NCBI GenBank assembly: GCA_017935145.1
Contig: JAGBIE010000003.1
Coordinates: forward strand, 1-39,813
DNA: 39,813 nucleotides
Direction of reading: 5' to 3'
Origin: Oscillospiraceae bacterium
GTDB lineage: Bacteria > Bacillota > Clostridia > Oscillospirales > Oscillospiraceae
Every line of letters starts with the position of its first letter. Positions within the stretch are counted from its first letter, which is position 1. Positions 7,334 to 15,413 of the stretch are shown here, piece after piece. The notes under the pieces are model-generated. The model saw only the letters and a list, made by a program, of their open reading frames with translations, ran no database searches and had not been told where the DNA came from. The position numbers and the translations under genes are program-made.

Positions 7334-8524
7334 ATGGCAATTTATGCAGATAATGCGGCCACCACCCGCATGAGTGATACCGCTGTCAAGGCCATGCTTC
7401 CCTATATGCAGGAAGTGTTCGGCAACCCCTCCAGTCTGCACACCGCAGGGCAGACCGCCAAGGAAGCCCTCAATTCCGCCCGTGAGACCGTGGCATCCTG
7501 CCTTGGGGCAGAAGCCAAGGAGATTATCTTCACCTCTGGCGGTAGTGAAGCGGACAATCAGGCGATTTTGACCGCCACCGCCATCGGCGCACGAAAGGGC
7601 AAAAAGCACATCATCTCCACGGCATTTGAACATCATGCCGTTCTGCACACCTTGCAGAAACTGGAAAAGCAAGGCTTCGAGGTCACTTATTTGGATGTCC
7701 ACGAGAATGGTCTTGTCACCGCTCAAGAAGTATCCGATGCCATTCGGGAAGATACCTGCCTTGTGACCATCATGTACGCCAATAACGAGATTGGCACCAT
7801 CCAGCCCATCGCGGAAATTGGTGCTATTTGCAAGGAAAAGGGCGTGCTGTTCCATACCGATGCCGTGCAGGCAGTGGGACATCTTCACATTGATGTAAAA
7901 GCACAGAACATCGATATGCTCTCCCTTTCGGGACACAAATTCCACGGCCCTAAGGGCGTGGGCGCGCTCTATGTCCGCAAGGGCATTCTGCTTATGAGCC
8001 TTATCGAAGGTGGCGCACAGGAACGCGGTAAGCGTGCTGGCACGGAAAATATTCCCGCCATCATGGGCATGGCCGCCGCCATGAAAGAGGCCTGCGACCA
8101 TTTGGAAGAAAACCACAAATATGTCTCCCATTTGCGGGATACTCTCATCGGGGAATTGTCCAAAATTCCCCACTGCGCCCTCAATGGTGCCAAAGAGCCT
8201 CGTCTCCCTGGCAATGTGAACTTCTGTTTTGAGGGCATTGAAGGGGAGAGTTTACTGCTCCTTTTGGACGATTTGGGCATCTGCGCCTCCTCGGGTAGCG
8301 CCTGCACTTCTGGTTCTTTAGACCCCAGCCATGTGCTTCTTGCCATCGGCCGTCCTCACGAGGTGGCTCACGGCTCTCTGCGCCTGAGTTTGTGCGAGGA
8401 AAACACTATGGACGAGGTCATGGAAATGGCAAAGGGCGTTGCCGATGTGGTAGCCCTGCTCCGCCGTATGAGCCCCGTGTGGAGAGATTTACAGGAAGGG
8501 AAGAGAAACTATGTTATACAGTGA
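7334..8524 (+). CDS. iscS: Cysteine desulfurase (IscS/NifS class)
   Basis: 396-residue PLP enzyme that removes sulfur from cysteine as an enzyme persulfide, giving alanine. Motifs: YADNAATT at the start, [10 protein letters not shown], the PLP lysine in [11 protein letters not shown] (Lys202) and the catalytic loop cysteine in [10 protein letters not shown] (Cys324), whose sequence is of the group I (NifS/IscS) type. AAAGGAG precedes ATG 7334. Its end overlaps the scaffold gene by 14 bases, so the two are translated together. Sulfur should go to IscU for cluster assembly and to MnmA for tRNA thiolation. Confidence 0.95.
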   Translation: MAIYADNAATTRMSDTAVKAMLPYMQEVFGNPSSLHTAGQTAKEALNSARETVASCLGAEAKEIIFTSGGSEADNQAILTATAIGARKGKKHIISTAFEHHAVLHTLQKLEKQGFEVTYLDVHENGLVTAQEVSDAIREDTCLVTIMYANNEIGTIQPIAEIGAICKEKGVLFHTDAVQAVGHLHIDVKAQNIDMLSLSGHKFHGPKGVGALYVRKGILLMSLIEGGAQERGKRAGTENIPAIMGMAAAMKEACDHLEENHKYVSHLRDTLIGELSKIPHCALNGAKEPRLPGNVNFCFEGIEGESLLLLLDDLGICASSGSACTSGSLDPSHVLLAIGRPHEVAHGSLRLSLCEENTMDEVMEMAKGVADVVALLRRMSPVWRDLQEGKRNYVIQ

Positions 8525-8942
8525 AAAAGTCATGGACCATTTCCGCAATCCCCGTAATGTTGGCTTCTTGGAAGATGCCAACGGCGTGGGCGAAGTGGGT
8601 AACGCCAAGTGTGGCGATATTATGAAAATCTACCTGAAAATCGAAGACGATATGGTGAAAGATGTGAAGTTTGAAACCTTTGGTTGCGGTAGCGCCATCG
8701 CTTCCTCTTCCATGGCAACGGAACTCATTAAGGGTAAACCCCTGAGCGAAGTTCTCACGCTCACCAACAAAGCCGTGGTGGAAGCGTTAGATGGTCTTCC
8801 CGCTGCAAAGGTCCACTGCTCCGTCTTGGCAGAGGGCGCTATCAAAGCCGCCGTCAAGGACTATTATGAGCGCGCTGGCATCGAGTACGATAAAACCCTC
8901 TTTGAAAACTGCCACAGTTGCGACCACTGCTGCAACGGCTAA
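8511..8942 (+). CDS. iscU: Fe-S cluster scaffold protein (IscU/NifU N-terminal type)
   Basis: 143 residues. The scaffold ligands are all present: Cys34 and Asp36 in AKCGD, Cys59 in [11 protein letters not shown], and Cys103 in KVHCSVLAE. The protein assembles [2Fe-2S]/[4Fe-4S] clusters using sulfur from the cysteine desulfurase encoded just upstream, with which it overlaps by 14 bases. An oddity is the extra C-terminal tail ending CHSCDHCC, with four further cysteines and a histidine, which is not part of the scaffold fold and could bind a metal. The start is set by GGGAAGAG upstream of ATG 8511. Confidence 0.93.
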   Translation: MLYSEKVMDHFRNPRNVGFLEDANGVGEVGNAKCGDIMKIYLKIEDDMVKDVKFETFGCGSAIASSSMATELIKGKPLSEVLTLTNKAVVEALDGLPAAKVHCSVLAEGAIKAAVKDYYERAGIEYDKTLFENCHSCDHCCNG

Positions 8943-8975
8943 GTCAGAAATCCCTTTGGACAATCAGGAGAACCT

Positions 8976-10013
8976 ATGGAAAAATATCTTGTTGCCCTCT
9001 CTGGCGGTGTGGATAGCACCGTCACCGCCCAACTACTTCTCTCCACTGGCGCGGAGGTTATCGGCGCGCACCTGCTACTCCATGCCGATGCTCCCGAGCG
9101 GGATGTAGAAGCCGTGGCAAGACAACTGAACATCCCCGTCTGCACCTTTGATGCGCGGGAACTGTTCCGCCAAAAAGTCATGCGGGATTTCGCCCAGTGC
9201 TACACCATGGGCGAAACGCCCAGCCCCTGCATCCGCTGCAACCGATATCTGAAATTCGGATACCTGTTGGAAAAAGCCAAAACCCTCAACTGCACCCATA
9301 TTGCCACGGGGCACTATGCCCGTGTCCGCTATGATGAGGCAACGGGTCGCTGGCTTCTCCTGCGGGGCAAGGATTTGGAGAAAGACCAAAGTTACATGCT
9401 CTATGGTCTCAGCCAAGAGCAACTTTCCTATTGCAAATTCCCCTTGGGCGAACTGACCAAGGAGGAAATTCGCGCCATGGCGCAAGAAGCGGGTCTCATC
9501 ACCGCGGAAAAGAAGGATTCTCAGGATATCTGCTTTATCCCCGATGGGGACTACGCCTCTTTTGTCCGCCAGTTTACGGGCATGGACTTCCCTCAAGGGG
9601 ATTTCCTCCACGAAGATGGTACCGTGCTGGGTCAGCACAACGGCATCATCCACTACACCGTGGGTCAGCGCCGTGGTCTGGGTATTAGTTATAAAGAACC
9701 TCTCTATGTCAAATCCCTTGCGCCCATGGATAACACTGTGACCCTCTCTACAGATGAGGGGCTTTACGAAAAGACCCTCTTGGCGGGGGATGTGAATCTC
9801 ATCGCCCTCAAAGAACTGGGTCGCCCCATTCGTTGTCAGGCAAAAATCCGCTATCGCCATACCCCCGCTGACTGCATTGCGCAGATGGAGGGGGAGAATC
9901 TCCGTGTGATCTTCACAGAGCCTCAGCGGGCCATCACCCCGGGTCAGTCCGTGGTGCTGTACGATGGCGATTTGGTCTTGGGTGGCGGTGTGATTTTGCC
10001 AAGCCAAGGATAA
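8976..10013 (+). CDS. mnmA: tRNA-specific 2-thiouridylase MnmA
   Basis: 345 residues. Makes 2-thiouridine at wobble position 34 of Lys, Glu and Gln tRNAs, using ATP and sulfur relayed from a cysteine desulfurase. The PP-loop SGGVDS (residues 9-14), the first catalytic cysteine in SPCIRCNRYLKF (Cys85), HIATGHYAR, KDQSYMLYGL and the second catalytic cysteine in DSQDICFIPDGDY (Cys186) are all present, followed by the central and C-terminal beta-barrel domains. It lies 33 bases after iscU behind AGGAG, consistent with one sulfur-relay operon. Length is slightly short for the family but all landmarks are kept. Confidence 0.96.
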   Translation: MEKYLVALSGGVDSTVTAQLLLSTGAEVIGAHLLLHADAPERDVEAVARQLNIPVCTFDARELFRQKVMRDFAQCYTMGETPSPCIRCNRYLKFGYLLEKAKTLNCTHIATGHYARVRYDEATGRWLLLRGKDLEKDQSYMLYGLSQEQLSYCKFPLGELTKEEIRAMAQEAGLITAEKKDSQDICFIPDGDYASFVRQFTGMDFPQGDFLHEDGTVLGQHNGIIHYTVGQRRGLGISYKEPLYVKSLAPMDNTVTLSTDEGLYEKTLLAGDVNLIALKELGRPIRCQAKIRYRHTPADCIAQMEGENLRVIFTEPQRAITPGQSVVLYDGDLVLGGGVILPSQG

Positions 10014-10064
10014 AAAAGGAAACCCTGCACAGAATAAAGATAGAAAAGGAAAAGGAAGAACATC

Positions 10065-11957
10065 ATGAATCAAGATAAGACATTCAAGCCCTATATCCCT
10101 GCTGAGCGCATTACTCCGGAACTGACTTTCCGTTCCATTTTGGTGGGTATTCTCTTGGCAGTGGTCTTTGGCGCCGCCAATGCCTATTTGGGTCTGAAAG
10201 TGGGCATGACCGTGTCCGCCTCCATCCCCTCCGCGGTGATCGCCATGGGCGTGTTCCGCATGCTCAGACGAAAAAATTCCGTGTTGGAAACCAATATGGT
10301 GCAAACCATCGGCTCTTCGGGTGAATCCTTAGCCGCTGGCGCCATTTTCACTCTGCCCGCCCTGTTTATTTGGGCAAGCGAGGGTGTTATGGGCAAGCCC
10401 AGCATTGTGGAAATCACCCTCATCGCCCTCATTGGCGGTATGTTGGGTATCTTCTTTATGGTGCCCTTGCGCAACGCCCTCATTGTGAAAGAACACGGCA
10501 TTTTGCCCTATCCCGAAGGCACTGCCTGCGCTGAGGTTATCTTGGCAGGGGAGAAGGGCGGAAAAGGCGCTGCCACCGTCTTTGCGGGCATGGGTATCGC
10601 CGCCGCGTTTAAGTTTGTGGTGGATGGACTCAAAGCCGTGGCGGGGGAAGTTTCCGTCACCTTCAAGGGCTTTGCAGGCACCATCGGCACGCAGGTCTAT
10701 CCTGCGGTGCTGTCTGTGGGCTATATCTGCGGTCCTAAGATTGCCTCCGTCATGTTTGCCGGTGGCGCACTGAGCTGGCTGGTGCTCATTCCCCTGATTG
10801 TGCATTTCGGTGCCAATGACCCTGTTATTGCAGAAACCTTTGCCAGTGGCGGTGCTTATGGCATTTGGGGGAATTATATTAAGTACATCGGCGCAGGCGC
10901 GCTGGTGGCTGGCGGTTTTATCAGCCTTGTGAAATCCATGCCCCTCATTGTCAAAACCTTTGCCGATGCCGTGAAGGGTCTTAAAAATAAGGCAGAAGCC
11001 TCCGCCCTCCGCACGGAAAAGGATATGAGCTTCCTTGCAGTCATTTTGGGCGTGGTGGTGCTCACCTTCCTCATTTGGCTGGTGGATGTGATTCCTGTAA
11101 ACTTGATTGGCGCTATCATCATTGTGGTGTTTGGTTTCTTCTTTGCCACGGTTTCTTCCCGCATGGTGGGCTTGGTTGGCTCTTCCAATAACCCTGTTTC
11201 TGGCATGACCATCGCTACTGTTCTTGTGGCTACGGTTATTCTCCGTGCCACGGGCATGGTGGGCGCTAAGGGCATGGCAAGCGCCATCGCCATCGCCTCC
11301 ATCGTGTGCATTGTCACCGCCATCGCAGGCGATACCTCTCAGGACCTGAAAACTGGCTATCTCTTGGGCGCTACCCCCGTCAAACAGCAGATTGGCGAAA
11401 TTTTCGGCGTCATTGCATCGGGTCTTGCCATCGGCGGTACGCTGTACCTGCTGGATAGCGCATGGGGCTTCGGCGGTAGCGGTCTGGAAGCACCTCAGGC
11501 CAGCATGATGAAGATGATCATCGAAGGCGTTATGGATGGCAATCTGCCTTGGGCGCTGATTATCTCCGGCGCTTTCATCGCTGTGGTGGCGGAACTGCTC
11601 CGCGTGCCTGTGTTGCCCTTTGCCATCGGTGTGTATCTGCCTGTACAACTCAACGCCTGCATCATGGTGGGCGGTTTGGTGCGCTTGGCATTGGATCGCC
11701 GTAAGAAAGCCACGGCAGAAGAAAAGGAAGCCTCTTTGAACAATGGCACGCTCTTCTGCTCCGGCATGATTGCTGGCGAAGGCCTCACCGGCATCCTTTT
11801 GGCAGTGTTTGCCATCTTCGGCTGGGATAAGGTTATTAACCTCTCTGCTATTTTGGGCATTTCTCCCGCACTAGCCAATGTGGGCGGCCTTGTGGCCTTG
11901 GCACTGCTTATCTTCCTGCTGTTCCGCTTCTCCCTCAAGGGTAAAAAAGAGGCATAA
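10065..11957 (+). CDS. OPT-family oligopeptide transporter
   Basis: 630-residue polytopic membrane protein with roughly 14-16 hydrophobic segments. The start ERITPELTFRSILVGILLAVVFGAANAYLGL is, in parts such as AANAYLGLKVGMTVSAS, the signature of prokaryotic OPT transporters, which import small peptides or metal chelates with protons. Conserved loops include NMVQTIGSSGES, PYPEGTACAEV and a late GDTSQDLKTGYLLGATP. ATG 10065 follows an AGGAAGAA site. No promoter is evident in the 51-base gap after mnmA, so it may be read from the operon or from a weak promoter. A PqqD-like gene begins two bases after its stop. The substrate cannot be inferred. Confidence 0.9.
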   Translation: MNQDKTFKPYIPAERITPELTFRSILVGILLAVVFGAANAYLGLKVGMTVSASIPSAVIAMGVFRMLRRKNSVLETNMVQTIGSSGESLAAGAIFTLPALFIWASEGVMGKPSIVEITLIALIGGMLGIFFMVPLRNALIVKEHGILPYPEGTACAEVILAGEKGGKGAATVFAGMGIAAAFKFVVDGLKAVAGEVSVTFKGFAGTIGTQVYPAVLSVGYICGPKIASVMFAGGALSWLVLIPLIVHFGANDPVIAETFASGGAYGIWGNYIKYIGAGALVAGGFISLVKSMPLIVKTFADAVKGLKNKAEASALRTEKDMSFLAVILGVVVLTFLIWLVDVIPVNLIGAIIIVVFGFFFATVSSRMVGLVGSSNNPVSGMTIATVLVATVILRATGMVGAKGMASAIAIASIVCIVTAIAGDTSQDLKTGYLLGATPVKQQIGEIFGVIASGLAIGGTLYLLDSAWGFGGSGLEAPQASMMKMIIEGVMDGNLPWALIISGAFIAVVAELLRVPVLPFAIGVYLPVQLNACIMVGGLVRLALDRRKKATAEEKEASLNNGTLFCSGMIAGEGLTGILLAVFAIFGWDKVINLSAILGISPALANVGGLVALALLIFLLFRFSLKGKKEA

Positions 11958-11959
11958 TC

Positions 11960-12304
11960 ATGGCAAAAATGCAGAACGAAAATTTCCTGGACCGCATTCC
12001 TGTGGTGTCTTCCGAAATCCGTGTGACCACGGAGGAAGACGGGAAAGTGGTCTTGGAAAAGGATAATAAAGGGCTTATGAATCGCTTCGCCCAACTGGTC
12101 TTTGGCAAACCCAAGGTCAGTTACATCCACCTTGATGACATGGGCAGTTTCATTCTCCCTCTCATGGATGGTGAGACCGATGTTCACGCCTTGGGCGAAA
12201 AAGTCCATGAGCGTTTCGGTGAAAATGCTGAGCCTCTCTACGAGCGTCTGTGCCAGTATCTCTCCACCCTCCACAGTTATGGTCTTGTGGACTGGAAAAA
12301 GTAA
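11960..12304 (+). CDS. PqqD-like (RiPP-recognition-fold) protein
   Basis: 114 residues. The C-terminal part (about residues 48-112, starting SYIHLDDMGSFILPLMDGE and ending LHSYGLVDW) matches the PqqD fold: a small beta hairpin followed by helices, ending in the typical 'gl(i/v)' tail. In PQQ and other peptide-derived products such proteins bind the precursor peptide, but no radical-SAM enzyme or precursor gene is seen here. It starts two bases after the OPT transporter stop, so translation is coupled and a joint role in peptide uptake or sensing is plausible (inference). It is followed by a strong terminator. Confidence 0.75.
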   Translation: MAKMQNENFLDRIPVVSSEIRVTTEEDGKVVLEKDNKGLMNRFAQLVFGKPKVSYIHLDDMGSFILPLMDGETDVHALGEKVHERFGENAEPLYERLCQYLSTLHSYGLVDWKK

Positions 12305-12306
12305 GA

Positions 12307-12344
12307 AAAAAGCACCACCCTCACGGGTGGTGCTTTTTGTTTGT
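12307..12344. terminator. Bidirectional terminator, left copy of a 38-base repeat
   Basis: Stem GCACCACCC / GGGTGGTGC, loop TCAC, flanked by A5 and T5. It lies between the convergent PqqD-like gene and the zinc-ribbon membrane gene. The copy at 13378-13415 has the same stem and flanks but the loop GTGA, the exact reverse complement. Confidence 0.9.
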
Positions 12345-12371
12345 TACTACAAAACTGCGGTGACAAAACAG

Positions 12372-13052
12372 TTATAATAGTTCGTTGCCACAGAGAGAAC
12401 AGTGGGTATTTTCTTTTGGATTGCGGGTGTTACAGGACTTGCAAACCTTAAAAGCAACCGCTTGAGCACTTTCATGCTTGTCCAAGGTCTGCAGAGGAGA
12501 ACCGCAGTTGGGACAAAATTTACTGCCAGAGAAAAAGGTTTTATTGCAATGACTACATACCTTATAGCAATTGCCAGAGGTGACAAAAACCTGCCCAGCC
12601 AAATAAGCTACCGCGATAAAAAGCGCCATAGTAACATAGACGCTGGAGCCAATACTGCTTACAACTTCTCCCAAAGAGAGAAAATCCAAGAAAAAGGAGT
12701 CATTGATCATTCTTGCCCAAAATTCGAGGACAATGAAAAAAACGCAAGGCACAGAAATTGCACCCCATATGGAGGCATTACGAGCAAGAGTTTTTTTACC
12801 CAACACAAAACCCAAAACGGAAAGCACGCTCAAAATTGCAGGAGCATACAGCAAAAGAGACCCAATTCCACTAACCCAAGAGGTTTTTGCTAATTGCCCT
12901 GCTGAGAAGTTGTATGAAATGATACCTGCACCTACATCTATTAAAGGCAGATTTAGATAACAAATCAGTGTTGCAACAGCAAGAAGCACTGCCGTAAGAA
13001 ATTTTGGCTTTTGTAGTGATTCAACGAAATTTTTTATTGTATTTTCAGACAT
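12372..13052 (-). CDS. Four-helix membrane protein with two C-terminal zinc ribbons
   Basis: 226 residues, function unknown. About four hydrophobic helices (near residues 20-42, 58-82, 92-112 and 132-155) are followed by a cytosolic tail with two Cys4 zinc ribbons: CSHC...CPNC and CKSC...CSLC. Zinc ribbons of this kind are common in small Clostridia membrane proteins thought to sense or bind partners. The start at 13052 is chosen because GAGGGAAATA precedes it; a longer reading to 13097 has no ribosome site. It is transcribed away from an XRE regulator through a shared 120-base promoter region and ends at the terminator repeat. Base composition is AT-richer than neighbours, which suggests acquisition. 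A similar architecture with the ribbon at the N-terminus occurs at 27429-28160. Confidence 0.7.
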   Translation of the reverse strand: MSENTIKNFVESLQKPKFLTAVLLAVATLICYLNLPLIDVGAGIISYNFSAGQLAKTSWVSGIGSLLLYAPAILSVLSVLGFVLGKKTLARNASIWGAISVPCVFFIVLEFWARMINDSFFLDFLSLGEVVSSIGSSVYVTMALFIAVAYLAGQVFVTSGNCYKVCSHCNKTFFSGSKFCPNCGSPLQTLDKHESAQAVAFKVCKSCNTRNPKENTHCSLCGNELL

Positions 13053-13103
13053 ATTATTTCCCTCTTTCTTTTTATACATGCTCGATAAAACGAGCATACT
13101 AAT

Positions 13104-13132
13104 ATTATGGTCTATTTATCGACAATTGTCAA
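13104..13132 (-). promoter_or_regulatory. Promoter of the membrane zinc-ribbon gene
   Basis: On the minus strand a consensus TTGACA (13127-13132) is followed after 17 bases by CATAAT (13104-13109). The -35 box overlaps the palindrome GACAATTGTC (13121-13130), which also holds the -35 region of the divergent XRE gene. Confidence 0.75.
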
Positions 13133-13155
13133 TAGATGGACCACAAAAATACAAT
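13111..13155 (+). promoter_or_regulatory. XRE-gene promoter and shared operator palindrome
   Basis: TTGTCA (13126-13131) and TACAAT (13150-13155), 18 bases apart, form a plausible promoter for the XRE gene. The perfect 10-base palindrome GACAATTGTC (13121-13130) lies over both divergent -35 boxes and is flanked by TCTATT (13111) and AATAGA (13131). A dimeric Cro/CI-like repressor bound here would shut both promoters. Confidence 0.6.
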
Positions 13156-13175
13156 GGTTTCAAAGGAGGTTGCCT

Positions 13176-13379
13176 ATGATTTCCTACGAGCCGTTTTATA
13201 AAACCTTGAAAGACAAAGGCATCAGCACATATAGGCTGATCAATGAATATGGTATCAGCAGAAGTTTGCTGAACAGATTGCGTCACAATAAGCCTGTCAG
13301 CACGGTTACTTTGGATGATCTTTGCAACATCCTTGGGTGCAAAATAGAAGACGTTCTACTGCATATACCAAATCAATAA
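13176..13379 (+). CDS. XRE (Cro/CI) family helix-turn-helix regulator
   Basis: 67 residues consisting of one HTH domain: ISTYRLINEYGISRSLLNRL holds helices 2-3, followed by TVTLDDLCNILGCKIEDVL, the typical helix 4-5 end of short Cro/CI proteins. It should bind DNA as a dimer and most likely controls itself and the divergent membrane gene through the palindrome between them. ATG 13176 is preceded by AAAGGAGG; the upstream in-frame ATG at 13107 has none. It ends at the right terminator repeat. Lower GC than the flanking genes. Confidence 0.85.
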   Translation: MISYEPFYKTLKDKGISTYRLINEYGISRSLLNRLRHNKPVSTVTLDDLCNILGCKIEDVLLHIPNQ

Positions 13380-13415
13380 AAAAGCACCACCCGTGAGGGT
13401 GGTGCTTTTTGTTTG
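13378..13415. terminator. Bidirectional terminator, right copy of the 38-base repeat
   Basis: Stem GCACCACCC / GGGTGGTGC with loop GTGA, A5 before and T5 after, ending both the XRE gene and the convergent anti-sigma-like gene. It shares GTTTGT after the T run with the left copy at 12307-12344. Confidence 0.9.
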
Positions 13416-13421
13416 TAAGAT

Positions 13422-14720
13422 TTATTTTTCCAAAAGGCGCATGCACTGCTCATACACCCATTGGGGTTCTACATCTTTTGCACGGATTTCCACCAAAACA
13501 TCACCATATTTTACGCTAAATGCCATTCTCCATCCCTCTGTATCGCCCGCTTCCTTGACTTTGTAGGCGCGTTTATACACGGCTTCCAAGGTCAATTCGT
13601 TGGCATCAAAAATGGGATTGTCAACGATTTCTCTCAGGTTTTCGGGGACGGATTCCGCTCTGGGGATGGGATACAGGGACAAATCATAGTTTTCTATCTG
13701 CGCCACGCTGGTGAAGCGGGCAGTATCCTCTTGGTTATAGAAAGAAACATTCCAATATAGATGGGAAAGCCCCTTTCCCCACAATCCGGAAAGATAATCG
13801 TAGTTTTGGTCTTTGTAACGGCGGATGGCTTCCGCAGTGAAACCCTCGGGCACTTCTTGCACCATGAACGCGCCAAAATTTGCGTCCTTGTAGGCGTCAT
13901 GCAAAGAGAGTTCTTCGTCAAAATATTCGGGGATATGGTCTGCCACCACAGCGGAAAAATCGGGGCTATACTCCGAGAAACACAGAAGCACCATGGCAAA
14001 ATCCGTTTTGTCTTTTCGTAGGGTTTGGGTAAATGCCTTGTGCTCAATTTGCATAAACCAATCATCCACCTCTGCCGATGCGCTCAAAATATACTTATCG
14101 CCATCGGGTGACCACTGATAAATGGTGTAATCCTTCTCATGCACAGTACTGACGCTGGGGGGTTCTTGGAGCATATACTGCTGAAAAGGTGCGCTGTTTC
14201 GCAGGGTAACAAGAACAGGGTCATCCCAAGTAGGCTCGGTGATGGTCAAGAAGATTTCCAGCAGTGCGCCATTTCCGTCAAATCCCGCCACGGCTGAAAA
14301 GTCCATATCGGGATGTTGCATCTTGGGCACGATGGCAGAAAGTTCTTTTTCTGTTAATTTCTCTGTAAAGTAGCCCGAAATGTAAGCCCTCGATCCGCTG
14401 AGATGAGCAGTTGCTTCGTTAAAGAATAAGGAATCGAGAGCAATCGGCTCGTCCAGCACAAACCCGGGAACAATGACCGTTGGGGGAAATTCTATGGGAT
14501 TATCATCCCTCTCAATGGTTCCGTTGGGATTGGGAATGGCGGGTTGGGGTTCTTTTGACACTTTTGGTATTGTCAAAACACCTGCAATCACAAGACATAA
14601 ACAAGCCACCATAGCCCCCCATTTGACCCATGGCAGGGCGCTCTTTTTGGCTTTGTCAGCGGCTTCAATATAAGCGGGGTCAATAAACTCCATCTTATCT
14701 AAAAATTCAGTTCCTCTCAT
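13422..14720 (-). CDS. Probable membrane anti-sigma factor with a large extracellular domain
   Basis: 432 residues. A short cytosolic N-terminus (MRGTEFLDKMEFIDPAYIEA), one membrane helix (about residues 33-53, WGAMVACLCLVIAGVLTI), then about 380 residues of predicted extracytoplasmic domain with no family I recognise. The start ATG overlaps the stop of the ECF sigma gene (ATGA at 14717-14720), and this arrangement plus the N-terminal pattern is usual for Clostridia anti-sigma factors. The likely role is to hold the sigma factor at the membrane and release it on an outside signal. GGAGGG precedes the start. The signal and the mechanism of release are not visible. Confidence 0.7.
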   Translation of the reverse strand: MRGTEFLDKMEFIDPAYIEAADKAKKSALPWVKWGAMVACLCLVIAGVLTIPKVSKEPQPAIPNPNGTIERDDNPIEFPPTVIVPGFVLDEPIALDSLFFNEATAHLSGSRAYISGYFTEKLTEKELSAIVPKMQHPDMDFSAVAGFDGNGALLEIFLTITEPTWDDPVLVTLRNSAPFQQYMLQEPPSVSTVHEKDYTIYQWSPDGDKYILSASAEVDDWFMQIEHKAFTQTLRKDKTDFAMVLLCFSEYSPDFSAVVADHIPEYFDEELSLHDAYKDANFGAFMVQEVPEGFTAEAIRRYKDQNYDYLSGLWGKGLSHLYWNVSFYNQEDTARFTSVAQIENYDLSLYPIPRAESVPENLREIVDNPIFDANELTLEAVYKRAYKVKEAGDTEGWRMAFSVKYGDVLVEIRAKDVEPQWVYEQCMRLLEK

Positions 14721-15286
14721 AAGGTGTAGCCCTCCTTTTTCAGGTATTCCCGAAGTCCGTTGCGACAGCGGAACAGGGTGGTTTTTACCGTGCTTTCCGA
14801 TAAAGCAAAGCGCTTGGAGATGTCTGCCACGGAATCCATAAACCAATACCGCCGAAGAAAGATGTTCCGCTTTTCTTCCGATAGATGGCTCAAAAAATCG
14901 TTAATTCCACCACATAATGCCATAGCATCTATGCGACACGCCACATCATCCGGGGCGGGGATGCACTGTTCCATCTCTGCGCTCAGTTCACTTAAAAAGG
15001 CACTGCGTTTGAGCTGATTGCGCTTGCGACAGCAGTTGAGCGCCATGTGGCGGGTGATTCGAGCGAGAAAGGCATAAAAATAATCTCTCGGCTCATGGGG
15101 CGGGATGGAATTCCACGCTTCCATATAAGTATCATTTTCGCATTCTTCTGCGCTTTGGGCATCGCAGACGATTCCGTAAGCCAAAGAGCGCAGACGACCG
15201 CCGTACTTTTCCGCGGTTTGTGTGATGGCGGTTTCATCGCGCTGTAAGTATAACGAGACGATGCTGTTATCATCCAAGGCACTCAT
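14717..15286 (-). CDS. ECF-type RNA polymerase sigma factor
   Basis: 189 residues. The sigma-2 region runs from about residue 20 to 90 (AEKYGGRLRSLAYGI, EECENDTYMEAWNSIPP) and the sigma-4 region covers the last 60 residues, with the HTH LRRYWFMDSVADISKRFALS followed by ESTVKTTLFRCRNGLREYL. It directs RNA polymerase to a private promoter set and is co-translated with its probable anti-sigma partner. The start is uncertain: ATG 15286 has AAAGGAG directly against it, a TTG at 15277 would have better spacing, and an ATG at 15322 is also in frame. A TGTAACC element at about 15347-15353 on the minus strand resembles an ECF -35 box, which would mean autoregulation. Confidence 0.87.
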   Translation of the reverse strand: MSALDDNSIVSLYLQRDETAITQTAEKYGGRLRSLAYGIVCDAQSAEECENDTYMEAWNSIPPHEPRDYFYAFLARITRHMALNCCRKRNQLKRSAFLSELSAEMEQCIPAPDDVACRIDAMALCGGINDFLSHLSEEKRNIFLRRYWFMDSVADISKRFALSESTVKTTLFRCRNGLREYLKKEGYTL

Positions 15287-15346
15287 CTCCTTTCTGAAAA
15301 TTTCAAAGGCTTTCACCTTCATAAGCACCCTTTGTGGTCGGGGGGT

Positions 15347-15353
15347 TACATTT
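15347..15353 (-). promoter_or_regulatory. Possible ECF-type -35 element upstream of the sigma gene
   Basis: The minus strand reads TGTAACC 60 bases before the sigma start; TGAAACC/TGTAACC is a common -35 of self-regulating ECF factors. A matching -10 is not clear, so this is only a candidate. Confidence 0.35.
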
Positions 15354-15359
15354 TTTGCT

Positions 15360-15397
15360 AAAAAAGAACGATACTCCCATTGCGTATCGTTCTTTTT
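15360..15397 (-). terminator. Terminator after the sugar kinase gene
   Basis: Long stem AAAAAAGAACGATAC / GTATCGTTCTTTTT with a nine-base loop. On the minus strand it follows the kinase stop by 17 bases and separates the kinase from the sigma operon. Confidence 0.85.
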
Positions 15398-15413
15398 CTT
15401 ATCTGTTTTGATA

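Larger units (their letters stand above)
12307..13415. other. Two-gene cassette bounded by duplicated terminator hairpins
   Basis: A roughly 1.0 kb, visibly AT-richer block carrying a divergent pair (membrane zinc-ribbon protein, XRE regulator) is enclosed by two 38-base repeats. Read directly, 34 of 38 bases match, differing only in the four loop bases; read as inverted repeats, the inner 32 bases (12307-12338 against 13378-13409) match perfectly. The block sits between two genes that would otherwise be convergent and share one terminator. Confidence 0.6.
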
